DNA of 25,421 nt from a virus, in the IMG/VR virus record IMGVR_UViG_3300028840_001620, positions 1-25,421 of that record; one strand, given 5' to 3'. The translations under genes were made by a program, and so were the position numbers. Positions 16,960 through 21,972 of the stretch are shown in pieces. The notes under the pieces were generated by a model that ran no database searches, had not been told where the DNA came from, and saw nothing but the letters and a program-made list of their open reading frames with translations. Position 1 is the stretch's first letter. Every line of letters begins with the position of its first letter.

Positions 16960-17355
16960 ATGAGTTGGTTTAAATTAGTATCGAGTATTTTCAAGCCCGC
17001 AGCCGATCTAATCGACAATATTCATACGTCGGACGAAGAAAGGCTCCAGGCCAAGCAGGCCATGTTTGAACTCCAGGTAGAGGCATTTAACAAGGCGGAA
17101 GAATATGAGACTACTTTGCTTGACGCAAAGAAAACGATAATAACCGCTGAAGCTCAGAGTCAATCATGGATTGCAAGGAACTGGAGGCCGATAACAATGC
17201 TGACCTTTCTTGCTCTAGTTGTTGCTGATAGCTTTTCATTGCTTTCAAACCCGTTAAATCCTCAAGCATGGACTCTGCTTCAGATAGGGCTAGGAGGTTA
17301 TGTTGTAGGTCGTTCTGCGGAAAAAGTAACTTCATTGGTCAAGGCTCCTAAATAA
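16960..17355 (+). CDS. Holin of the 3TM superfamily
   Basis: 131 residues. The N-terminal half is helical and charged (ERLQAKQAMFELQVEAFNKA), followed by the signature AEAQSQSWIARNWRPITMLT (about 63-82) that leads into transmembrane helices at 76-98 and 101-121. This is the pattern of the 3TM holin family, also known from gene transfer agents. Holins form membrane lesions that end the infection cycle. It is the last gene of the rightward late operon and faces the leftward integrase operon across attP. Confidence 0.8.
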   Translation: MSWFKLVSSIFKPAADLIDNIHTSDEERLQAKQAMFELQVEAFNKAEEYETTLLDAKKTIITAEAQSQSWIARNWRPITMLTFLALVVADSFSLLSNPLNPQAWTLLQIGLGGYVVGRSAEKVTSLVKAPK

Positions 17356-17393
17356 TCTCACTTCATCCCCTCCACTGCTGCTGCGGTGCGTCT

Positions 17394-17404
17394 TTTTGTA
17401 AACT
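17394..17404 (+). repeat. Putative integrase arm site, P arm
   Basis: TTTTGTAAACT, identical to 17616-17626 and one base different at the end from 17594-17604. It lies about 108 bp left of the tRNA-derived core, as a P-arm site would. Lambda Int binds short arm repeats with its N-terminal domain, and the integrase here has that domain. Confidence 0.5.
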
Positions 17405-17476
17405 GCCGTGTAACTATCTGATTAATTATTTTGATTCTGACGAATATGACAGTGTTGTATTTTCAGTTTTTCCCTG

Positions 17477-17498
17477 TAAGATCAATCGATTGATCTTA
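17477..17498. repeat. 22-bp perfect palindrome beside the att core
   Basis: A loop-free inverted repeat centred on ATCGAT at 17485-17490, with arms TAAGATCAATC and GATTGATCTTA. It contains two GATC sites and ends 13 bp before the tRNA copy. It may bind a dimeric protein (excisionase, integrase or a host factor). No T-run follows, so it is not a terminator. Confidence 0.7.
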
Positions 17499-17511
17499 TA
17501 AGCGCACAGAA

Positions 17512-17556
17512 TTGACATGGTGGGGGTCGGTGGTTCGAATCCACTCGCGCCTACCA
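17512..17556 (+). other. attP core: 3' half of a tRNA-Val(GAC) gene
   Basis: The bases read as tRNA positions 32-76: TTGACAT anticodon loop with anticodon GAC (17514-17516), anticodon stem strand GGTGG (17519-17523), variable loop GGGTC, T stem GGTGG/CCACT around TTCGAAT, acceptor strand CGCGCCT, then A and CCA (17554-17556). The segment TTGACATGGTGGGGGTC is what I recall from E. coli tRNA-Val(GAC). The 5' partner CCACC of the anticodon stem is missing (CAGAA instead), so this is not a tRNA gene. Integration would rebuild the host tRNA 3' end from phage DNA. The boundary at the anticodon loop is a favoured crossover place for tyrosine recombinases. Confidence 0.85.
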
Positions 17557-17593
17557 ATTAAATCAACGCTTTGCGTCATTCCTTAAAATTCCA

Positions 17594-17626
17594 TTTTGTA
17601 AACATTTGGTAAAGATTTTGTAAACT
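17594..17626 (+). repeat. Putative integrase arm sites, P' arm cluster
   Basis: TTTTGTAAACA at 17594-17604 and TTTTGTAAACT at 17616-17626 lie 22 bp apart, with a weaker copy (ATTTGGTAAAG, 17604-17614) between them, giving spacing close to one helical turn. The cluster is about 40 bp right of the tRNA copy, like the P'1-P'3 group in lambda attP. The last copy overlaps the stop codon of the 90-aa gene. Confidence 0.5.
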
Positions 17627-17897
17627 ATTCGGCAATGTGCTTTTCTCGTTCGCGATCAAGGCGCGACTTTTTGATTAATTTATATTCAACCAGGTAAGTC
17701 ATTGCTCTTGCGATTGCGCGCGGCTCGATATCTGCTTTATCGGTTTCGGGATTAAAATAACCAGCAAGCTCTGCGATAACCCAGTCAATTTCAGACAAGT
17801 CAATTTCCAGCTCGCCAATCCACATCTCTGATCTACCGTCCTGCGCACCGGCTTTTTTGCCTTTGTGGTATCCGTGGCCCCATTGTTTTTGACTCAT
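17625..17897 (-). CDS. Unassigned 90-aa protein downstream of integrase
   Basis: I do not recognise a family. The protein has a Gly/Lys/His-rich start (WGHGYHKGKKAGAQDG), an acidic middle (IGELEIDLSEIDWVIAELAG) and a basic helical end (YKLIKKSRLDREREKH). No membrane span or zinc motif is present. Its ATG overlaps the integrase TGA (ATGA at 17894-17897), so it is the last gene of the leftward early operon and is coupled to integrase. Its stop codon lies inside an arm-like repeat of attP. Confidence 0.6.
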   Translation of the reverse strand: MSQKQWGHGYHKGKKAGAQDGRSEMWIGELEIDLSEIDWVIAELAGYFNPETDKADIEPRAIARAMTYLVEYKLIKKSRLDREREKHIAE

Positions 17898-18940
17898 AAT
17901 TTCAGCCCCGCCTCAGCCTGCACCCACTCGATTTTCCCATCCTCAAGATAATGTTCTGTCATTGCCTCGGAAGCATGCCCCATCAACACTTGAACAAACC
18001 CCTGCGAATAACCCTGCTCGATCAGCAAGCGCCCGCCAAGGGAGCGGATTTCGTGAAATGTGGCCGTCGTATCCATACCCTTGCGCAACCGCGCAAATTC
18101 CCGTGACAGCATTTCGGGCGTGACCTGGGTGTGGTGCTCTCTGCGCCGCCTGACTGCCTCTGATACGCGCAGCGGCTTTTTGTGTATCAGGTAGGGCGAT
18201 GTTATGCCCGACCACTGTGAACGCCTGAATACACCGCGCAGACCGTCGTTCGCCTTGATCCGCAGGGCTGTTTCTGTTTTCTGCTGGATGATCGGCAGCG
18301 TATCGTCCTGAAAATCGTCGAGCCTGATGCGCACCAGGTCGCCACGGCGCTGCAGGGTGTACAGGGCCGCATCCATGGCAATCTGGAACCAGGGCGCCGC
18401 CTTGTCATAAATCTTTTTATAGCCGTCAAGGCTCAAGCGATCCCGGCGCCGGGGTGCCTGGCGTTTCGGCAGCGTGGCCTCGGCTGCGTTGAATTGTGTC
18501 AGCCCCTTGGATATCGCAAAGCGGTAGATATTGCACCACAATGCCCGGTGTTTGATATAGGCGGCGCGTTCGTGCTTGTCGAGCCAGGCCGCGAACGTTT
18601 TCACGTCCAGCTCGCGAAGGTTGCCGCCGAACTCGGCCCGGTAGGCTTTCAATTTGATGCGGATCTCGGCCAGGGTGGACGCAGCGTATGCCTTCTCGGT
18701 CACATATTCGCGCTCGAACCGCTCCAGCAGGGCCGGGATGTTGTCATCGCGCAGGATCAGCCGCGGCGCCTGCTTAATGGCCTGATTCGCCTCTATTGCC
18801 AGCCCAATAGCCTCGGAACGGCTGCAATTAAGGCTGATCTTTTTCCCCGTGGCCGGGTTTTTGTAATAGAAATACTTCCCGTTGGTGTACAGGTTTTTCG
18901 GCAGATCGAGGTTTTTGCGGCTTCGGCGGGGTGGCATCAT
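17894..18940 (-). CDS. int: Tyrosine integrase (lambda Int type)
   Basis: 348 residues (lambda Int 356). Residues 5-33 (RRSRKNLDLPKNLY to NPATGKK) match the lambda arm-binding N-terminal domain. A core-binding domain spans about 65-160 and the catalytic domain 165-348. Catalytic residues are visible: R198 (LQRRGDL), K221 (QQKTE), H296 and R299 (FHEIRSL), H322 (MGHAS) and Y331 (EHYLEDG). All of the lambda set is present, so the enzyme should be active. It catalyses site-specific recombination between attP (17512-17556) and the host tRNA-Val gene. AAGGGG lies ten bases upstream of the ATG. It follows xis by six bases. Confidence 0.95.
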   Translation of the reverse strand: MMPPRRSRKNLDLPKNLYTNGKYFYYKNPATGKKISLNCSRSEAIGLAIEANQAIKQAPRLILRDDNIPALLERFEREYVTEKAYAASTLAEIRIKLKAYRAEFGGNLRELDVKTFAAWLDKHERAAYIKHRALWCNIYRFAISKGLTQFNAAEATLPKRQAPRRRDRLSLDGYKKIYDKAAPWFQIAMDAALYTLQRRGDLVRIRLDDFQDDTLPIIQQKTETALRIKANDGLRGVFRRSQWSGITSPYLIHKKPLRVSEAVRRRREHHTQVTPEMLSREFARLRKGMDTTATFHEIRSLGGRLLIEQGYSQGFVQVLMGHASEAMTEHYLEDGKIEWVQAEAGLKL

Positions 18941-18946
18941 TTCAGA

Positions 18947-19138
18947 TTAACCCCTTACCATTCTGTCGATCAAGGGATTATCAGGCCGATCCGGCGCACC
19001 CACATGCACAAAATACAGCCCGCCAATTTTCTCACCCGAGATAATACCCCGGTCAATCCAGCGTTTGATGGTGTTCGCGCATGGCGGTTTGCCCTCGAAG
19101 GCGAGGCGGCGGTATTCGTTGACAGTTATGCGGCGCAT
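18947..19138 (-). CDS. xis: Excisionase-like small HTH protein
   Basis: 63 residues, basic, with a winged-helix pattern: TVNEYRRL, then NTIKRWIDRGIISGEKIGGL (22-41), then a wing (YFVHV). This resembles lambda-type Xis and other MerR-fold excisionases that bend attachment-site DNA and turn integrase toward excision. It lies directly upstream of int in the same operon and overlaps the RecT-like gene by TAATG, the expected arrangement for co-expression after induction. Confidence 0.75.
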   Translation of the reverse strand: MRRITVNEYRRLAFEGKPPCANTIKRWIDRGIISGEKIGGLYFVHVGAPDRPDNPLIDRMVRG

Positions 19139-19857
19139 TAGTAATGATCAGGGTTTTCTCGCGGCTTATGCTCGGACTCAAGCACGACCTCGCCCAGCGG
19201 TTCGCCTGCCTGCCGCCTGCGCGTGGCCTCGGCCATCGTCTCAGACAGGGCGTTGCCTGGATCTTTAATAACGACGGGATCAACATCGATTATCTCGCCG
19301 CCCATCGAGGGCGCCGCCAGCATCAGCTCGGGTGCGTGTACGTCGATGAACCAGGCGGCTGCGCGGTACATGAGCATTTTCTCGGGTATCGTTTGCCATT
19401 TGCTGCCGCGTTTGCCGTACCACCCTTCTGCCTTTGCCATCGCGATATCGATCCACGGACCGGTCAGAAATTCCTCGGTTGAATTTTCAAGCACGACGGC
19501 CCTGCAGCCGCGTTCGTCTGAACCTTCCTTACCCTTCCACTCATAGCGCATCGGGCCATAGTCGGGCGAGGCATTAAAAGCAGATATCATGAACTTTGCA
19601 GAAAACGACGGCTTGCCCTCGATGATGTGCAAATTCTGCAGTACAGACATGGCCGAGACATTAAGCCGGTGTGCGATTTCGAGCGCAATCATGCAGTCGG
19701 CAATATCACCCTGAAATGCTTTTGGCACCAGGCGCGAATTGCACAGGGCTTTTGCCATGCGCTGCGCGAGCTCAAAGCTGTGTTCATTGTCGAATGGGGA
19801 GCCTGCCGGCAGGTTGCTTGCCTGTATCTCAGCAATTTCTGTTCTTTGGTCTGTCAT
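19138..19857 (-). CDS. RecT-like single-strand annealing protein (probable)
   Basis: 239 residues. The core at about 30-190 has LVPKAFQGDIADCMIALEIA, SVLQNLHIIEGKPSFSAKFM, PMRYEWKG and KWQTIPEKMLMYRAAAWFID. This text is typical of a phage family usually annotated as RecT-like or of unknown function next to nucleases. Such proteins anneal single strands during recombination and replication. The C terminus is charged and probably disordered. A VRR-NUC nuclease is encoded elsewhere in the genome and could be a partner, but no RecE-type exonuclease is adjacent. The gene is preceded by a Gly-rich repeat gene and followed by xis with a TAATG overlap. Confidence 0.6.
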   Translation of the reverse strand: MTDQRTEIAEIQASNLPAGSPFDNEHSFELAQRMAKALCNSRLVPKAFQGDIADCMIALEIAHRLNVSAMSVLQNLHIIEGKPSFSAKFMISAFNASPDYGPMRYEWKGKEGSDERGCRAVVLENSTEEFLTGPWIDIAMAKAEGWYGKRGSKWQTIPEKMLMYRAAAWFIDVHAPELMLAAPSMGGEIIDVDPVVIKDPGNALSETMAEATRRRQAGEPLGEVVLESEHKPRENPDHY

Positions 19858-19881
19858 ATTGGATTCCGTATTTGTTTGCTA

Positions 19882-20115
19882 TTAGCCGTCGCCGGAGCCG
19901 TCGCCGTCGCCGGAGCCGTCGCCGTCGCCGTAGCCCTCGCCGGAGCCGTCGCCGGAGCCGTAGCCGTCGCCGGAGCCGTAGCCGCAACCGTAGCCGGAGC
20001 CGGAGCCGTCGCCGGAGCCGTCGCCGTCGCCGTAGCCCTCGCCGGAGCCGTCGCCGGAGCCGGAGCCGTCGCCTCGACCGCGCCAGTTTTTAACGTGCAG
20101 ATCAACTTTGCTCAT
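19882..20115 (-). CDS. Gly-rich (G-x)n repeat protein
   Basis: Starting at the internal ATG 20115 the product has 77 residues: MSKVDLHVKNWRGRG, then more than 30 Gly-x pairs in which x is Asp, Ser, Tyr, Glu or Cys (DGSGSGDGSGEGYGDG style). I know similar tyrosine/serine/aspartate-glycine proteins next to DUF6948-like genes in other phages; function unknown. The ATG overlaps the previous gene by 14 nt. The same DNA is open in two other frames, because the hexamer repeat has no stops. One is an Ala/Thr/Pro frame on this strand with a TTG start at 20105 and an ATGA junction to the RecT-like gene. I prefer the Gly frame because of its ATG and known relatives. Confidence 0.55.
   Translation of the reverse strand: MSKVDLHVKNWRGRGDGSGSGDGSGEGYGDGDGSGDGSGSGYGCGYGSGDGYGSGDGSGEGYGDGDGSGDGDGSGDG
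19885..20077. repeat. Hexamer-based tandem repeat
   Basis: About 190 bp of imperfect six-base units on the minus strand, GGCGAC, GGCTCC and GGCTAC, with occasional GGCGAG or GGCTGC. Blocks of about 80 bp are themselves repeated: the string covering 19886-19960 recurs with few changes around 20009-20065. The third base of every second codon stays C. Such arrays vary in length by slippage. Confidence 0.9.
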
Positions 20116-20482
20116 GCGCTTTGTGTTCGCGGATCGAATTTGCAGCATCGGGATTGCAGAGAGTGATTGAGTAATCTTCGACAATCACTTTTTTATAGAC
20201 GACCGGCGAAACTTTCGAATCATCAGAAAGGCCGGAGATGGCGACACCCTCATACCATGACAAGCTTTTATCCTTCGGTCGGTGATACCAGATGCGCCGT
20301 GCGTTTTTAAGAACAACCCCCGTTTCATCGGCCTGTTCGACAACACCAGCATTAACGCCCTCATTGCGGCTGCGTACGATTACATACTCACCGATAACGC
20401 TGTCAGCAATACCAGATTTCGTATCGCAAAACAGACCTGCCAACTTTTTGGCCTCACGAATTGTTAAATCGTCTAAATTCAT
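20102..20482 (-). CDS. DUF6948-like small phage protein
   Basis: 126 residues. IGEYVIVRSRNEGVNAGVVE (30-49), TGVVLKNARRIWYHRPKDKS (54-73), LSWYEGVAISGL and YKKVIVEDYSI form a run of beta strands. I associate this pattern with DUF6948, a phage family of unknown role that often precedes Gly-Ser-Tyr-rich proteins, as here. The ribosome site AGGGG lies seven bases before the ATG. The first 12 codons and the leader belong to a 54-bp segment that is duplicated 125 bp upstream, so the translation start region exists twice. Confidence 0.6.
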   Translation of the reverse strand: MNLDDLTIREAKKLAGLFCDTKSGIADSVIGEYVIVRSRNEGVNAGVVEQADETGVVLKNARRIWYHRPKDKSLSWYEGVAISGLSDDSKVSPVVYKKVIVEDYSITLCNPDAANSIREHKAHEQS

Positions 20483-20498
20483 TTTTTACCCCTACAAT
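20445..20498. repeat. 54-bp direct repeat, copy 1
   Basis: Identical to 20570-20623. On the minus strand it carries the ribosome site, the ATG and the first 12 codons of the DUF6948-like gene. Identity stops sharply on both sides. The two copies bracket 71 bp of AT-rich DNA that contains a 29-bp palindrome. Confidence 0.9.
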
Positions 20499-20538
20499 AC
20501 TCAACTAAACAAGCCTAACTTCCTACCTTTTTGCATTA

Positions 20539-20567
20539 CTTGGAAATTCTAGACTAGAACTTCCAAG
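20539..20567. repeat. 29-bp palindrome between the 54-bp repeats
   Basis: CTTGGAA-A-TTCTAG-A-CTAGAA-C-TTCCAAG: 13 of 14 pairs match around a single central base. No T-run follows on the leftward transcript, so an operator or an RNA processing hairpin is more likely than a terminator. Confidence 0.7.
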
Positions 20568-20607
20568 CATTTTTGGCCTCACGAATTGTTAAATCGTCTA
20601 AATTCAT
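20554..20607 (-). CDS. 17-codon leader frame on the duplicated gene start
   Basis: The second copy of the duplicated start reads MNLDDLTIREAK, then NAWKF and TAG within the palindrome. Its ATG overlaps the stop of the 84-aa gene (ATGA at 20604-20607), the normal junction in this operon. It is probably a remnant of the original start of the DUF6948-like gene. It may still be translated as a leader peptide that ends inside the hairpin. Confidence 0.4.
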   Translation of the reverse strand: MNLDDLTIREAKNAWKF

Positions 20608-20623
20608 TTTTTACCCCTACAAT
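20570..20623. repeat. 54-bp direct repeat, copy 2
   Basis: Identical to 20445-20498. Here the segment also encodes the last codons of the 84-aa zinc-ribbon protein (N-C-R-G-K-K), so this copy is probably the ancestral one and copy 1 the duplicate. Confidence 0.9.
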
Positions 20624-20858
20624 TATGAAAGTTATTGCGCCGCACAATAAGATTGCCGCTGTGCGACCGCGATCCGTGCTTATTCACAGTGACCGGGTAC
20701 GGCTTACCCTGGGCGCTCTTTAAAAAAGCGATGTCCGTGCCGCAGTATTTACAGCGGCGCAGCTCGTGATCCTCGACGGTATCTTCGCCGGGCAGTAGCT
20801 TGTAACCCGGTTCGCCGGTGTAGGGCTTGCCCTGCTTTGGCGGCATAAACCCCATCAC
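20604..20858 (-). CDS. Small zinc-ribbon-like protein (84 aa)
   Basis: C36 and C39 in RRCKYCGTDIAFLKS, then a basic strand region and H78/C80 in NNFHNCRGKK, make a likely single zinc site. The form CxxCGTDIAFLKSAQGKPYPV resembles the small phage zinc-ribbon proteins common in early operons. The role is unknown; such proteins may bind nucleic acid or host factors. A Gly/Pro-rich N terminus (MPPKQGKPYTGEPGYKLL) precedes the ribbon. Both ends overlap neighbours by ATGA, so it is an integral operon member. Confidence 0.65.
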   Translation of the reverse strand: MMGFMPPKQGKPYTGEPGYKLLPGEDTVEDHELRRCKYCGTDIAFLKSAQGKPYPVTVNKHGSRSHSGNLIVRRNNFHNCRGKK

Positions 20859-21013
20859 TCGTAATCCTGCGCGTGTTCATCAGCGCGGGTGTGGTGCGCC
20901 AGCCTGATTTCTGCATCAGTGGAGTGCTTGAACAAAGAACGCCAGGCGCATCCGAGGAAAAAACCACAGATCATCGATAACCAGCAATAAATGAAAACGG
21001 TGAGCGCATCCAT
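20855..21013 (-). CDS. Small membrane protein (52 aa)
   Basis: The start is set at ATG 21013, which overlaps the upstream stop as TAATG; the frame is open further upstream but without need. Residues 4-24 (LTVFIYCWLSMICGFFLGCA) form one membrane span, followed by a basic junction and a hydrophilic tail rich in His and Asp. No family is recognised. The DNA for the tail (20888-20915) is a 28-bp exact repeat of 22669-22696 in the right operon. Confidence 0.6.
   Translation of the reverse strand: MDALTVFIYCWLSMICGFFLGCAWRSLFKHSTDAEIRLAHHTRADEHAQDYE
20888..20915 (+). repeat. 28-bp exact repeat, left copy
   Basis: GGTGTGGTGCGCC followed by AGCCTGATTTCTGCA, identical to 22669-22696 and in the same orientation. 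Because this copy is transcribed leftward and the other rightward, the two early mRNAs carry complementary 28-nt stretches. Confidence 0.9.
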
Positions 21014-21237
21014 TAGATGCCGCCCTGGTGGTGACGGTGGCACTCGAAACGACCGCATTCAGCCGCAAGGGTGGCGGGTATCTGCATCGCGCTGTTACAA
21101 GTCGAGCAGCGCACCCATGTGTGACGCACAGTTGTGGGCTTATTGCCGGTGGCCTTCAGCCAGCGATTTACCCAAAAATAACGACGGGTAAAATTTGTCA
21201 ATGGCCGTTCGCCGGCCAGATTTGGGATAGTTGTCAT
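21013..21237 (-). CDS. Small zinc-finger protein, first gene of PL operon
   Basis: 74 residues with a basic N-terminal half (TNFTRRYFWVNRWLKATGNK) and a C-terminal zinc site formed by C44, C47, C61 and C66 with H67, H69 and H70 close by (CSTCNSAM ... CGRFECHRHH). A strong ribosome site (AGGAG, eight bases upstream) and the PL promoter immediately upstream make it the first and probably most highly expressed leftward gene. That is the place lambda gives to N. I see no arginine-rich N-like motif sufficient to call it an antiterminator. Confidence 0.65.
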   Translation of the reverse strand: MTTIPNLAGERPLTNFTRRYFWVNRWLKATGNKPTTVRHTWVRCSTCNSAMQIPATLAAECGRFECHRHHQGGI

Positions 21238-21259
21238 TGTTTGTCTCCTCTTTTTTGAA

Positions 21260-21288
21260 AGTGTGAACTATAGTCCTGCGTATGTCAA
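21260..21288 (-). promoter_or_regulatory. Leftward early promoter PL
   Basis: On the minus strand TTGACA (21288-21283), a 17-bp spacer, then CACACT (21265-21260). The predicted start lies about 16 nt before the first gene. Operator copies abut the -35 on one side and the -10 on the other. The architecture mirrors PR. Confidence 0.65.
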
Positions 21289-21298
21289 GACTATAGTC
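21265..21298. promoter_or_regulatory. Left operators OL (two sites)
   Basis: Two copies of the palindromic core ACTATAGT, at 21267-21274 and 21290-21297, centres 23 bp apart. The second extends to the perfect ten-base palindrome GACTATAGTC. The same core occurs only around the repressor gene in this window, on both sides. Confidence 0.8.
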
Positions 21299-21321
21299 CG
21301 ATTCAAAGGAAAATAAACAAT

Positions 21322-21672
21322 TCAGTGATTATATTTTGATTCTTTTTCAGCTACGCGCAAAATGTAATCTTGGCCATCATCTGGCGTATCAATAAACATT
21401 TCGACTAGCTGGGCGAGTTGCTTTGAGCAATTCAAATCTTTAAGCAAGTTCGGCAGCAGCATCTGCCATCCATTAAGGCCAAAACCCCTGGCAATACTGT
21501 CTGCAACCTCAATAGTGGGCTTTCGCTCACCATCGAGAATAAAGCGAATCATTCGAGCCGATACCCCTGTCTCGCGCTCAAGCCTGGAAATTTTCATACC
21601 TGTTTTTGTTATTAACCCTTGCAGGTTGGTTCTGAATATTTCCGCAGGCTGCTGTTTCTTTGGCATAAACAT
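21322..21672 (-). CDS. CI-like repressor, short form without cleavage domain
   Basis: 116 residues. An HTH of the XRE/HTH_3 type lies at about 20-66: LITKTGMKISRLERETGVSA, then RMIRFILDGERKPTIEVADS, then IARGFGL. The C-terminal 45 residues are helical and acidic and have no S24/LexA peptidase domain, so RecA-stimulated self-cleavage is not expected. It lies between two operator groups and is transcribed leftward from PRM, exactly as lambda cI. It should repress PL and PR and maintain lysogeny. There are two in-frame ATGs (21672 and 21666) without a good ribosome site. Confidence 0.8.
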   Translation of the reverse strand: MFMPKKQQPAEIFRTNLQGLITKTGMKISRLERETGVSARMIRFILDGERKPTIEVADSIARGFGLNGWQMLLPNLLKDLNCSKQLAQLVEMFIDTPDDGQDYILRVAEKESKYNH

Positions 21673-21692
21673 AGTTTAAGCAGCGCTCACGG

Positions 21693-21743
21693 ACTATGGT
21701 TTTATTATGGGACTATAGTCTTGACACTACAAGGGACTATAGT
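21693..21743. promoter_or_regulatory. Right operators OR (three sites)
   Basis: Core ACTATAGT at 21712-21719 and 21736-21743, and a weaker ACTATGGT at 21693-21700. Centres are 19 and 24 bp apart. The two strong sites flank the PR -35 and reach the -10; the weak one lies at the predicted PRM start, like OR3 in lambda. Confidence 0.8.
21704..21732 (-). promoter_or_regulatory. Repressor maintenance promoter PRM (candidate)
   Basis: On the minus strand TTGTAG (21732-21727), a 17-bp spacer and CATAAT (21709-21704). It would start the repressor mRNA about 25 nt before its ATG. The middle operator fills the spacer and the weak operator lies just downstream, which would allow autoregulation. Confidence 0.5.
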
Positions 21744-21750
21744 TCATACT
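21721..21750 (+). promoter_or_regulatory. Rightward early promoter PR
   Basis: TTGACA (21721-21726), an 18-bp spacer that contains an operator, and CATACT (21745-21750). The predicted first transcribed base is at or within a base of the cro-like ATG at 21757, so the mRNA may be leaderless. Confidence 0.65.
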
Positions 21751-21756
21751 TCTGGC

Positions 21757-21969
21757 ATGAATGACCTGTATACAACAACGATGAGCATGTTGCAGGTAAC
21801 CAGCATTAACCCGAAACAGATTTCTCAAGATACTGGACTAGGTTACCGCTGGTTGCAGCGACTAAAAGATGGTGATTTCACAGACCCAGGCGTTAGGAAA
21901 ATACAAACGCTACACGACTATCTGCTGAAAACATCAAGCAACGACCGAAATGCGGCCCTAAACGGGTGA
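21757..21969 (+). CDS. Cro-like regulator
   Basis: The chosen start, ATG 21757, gives 70 residues; the frame is open further left but that part lies in the operators. Residues 19-58 (INPKQISQDTGLGYRWLQRL, then KDGDFTDPGVRKIQTLHDYL) form a compact HTH with a recognition helix around YRWLQRLK. Position, size and orientation are those of Cro: first gene from PR, divergent from the repressor. It should compete for the same ACTATAGT operators and favour lytic growth. It has no Shine-Dalgarno. A strong terminator follows after three bases. Confidence 0.7.
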   Translation: MNDLYTTTMSMLQVTSINPKQISQDTGLGYRWLQRLKDGDFTDPGVRKIQTLHDYLLKTSSNDRNAALNG

Positions 21970-21972
21970 TTC

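Larger units (their letters stand above)
17356..17624. other. attP: Attachment region (attP) between convergent operons
   Basis: 269 non-coding bases, AT-rich, between the holin gene and the 90-aa leftward gene. They contain a 45-bp copy of a tRNA 3' half (17512-17556), a 22-bp perfect palindrome (17477-17498), and repeats of TTTTGTAAAC at 17394, 17594 and 17616 placed on both sides of the tRNA copy. This is the architecture of a lambda-type attP: a core flanked by arm-type integrase sites. No strong terminator was found for either convergent operon. Confidence 0.8.

Noticed and set aside
17500-17560. A complete tRNA gene
   Set aside because: Only positions 32-76 are present; the D arm and the 5' acceptor and anticodon strands are missing. 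It is an attachment-site copy.
18494-19141. 215-codon rightward ORF opposite int and xis
   Set aside because: It is antisense to two clearly conserved genes and has no start signals or recognisable domain.
19885-20077. CRISPR-like or iteron array
   Set aside because: Units are six bases without spacers and keep an open reading frame with Gly at alternate codons. It is a coding tandem repeat.
19854-20105. Ala/Thr/Pro-rich 83-aa gene in the repeat
   Set aside because: It needs a TTG start and its low-complexity text follows from the hexamer in a second frame. The ATGA junction with the RecT-like gene is noted, but the Gly-x frame has an ATG and known analogues.
19627-20166. Rightward ORFs across the repeat and the start of the RecT-like gene
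   Set aside because: They oppose a tightly coupled leftward operon and consist of repeat-derived Val/Ala or Arg/Ser text; shadows.
20539-20567. Terminator in the leftward operon
   Set aside because: The palindrome is not followed by a T-run on the leftward strand, and downstream genes are tightly coupled.
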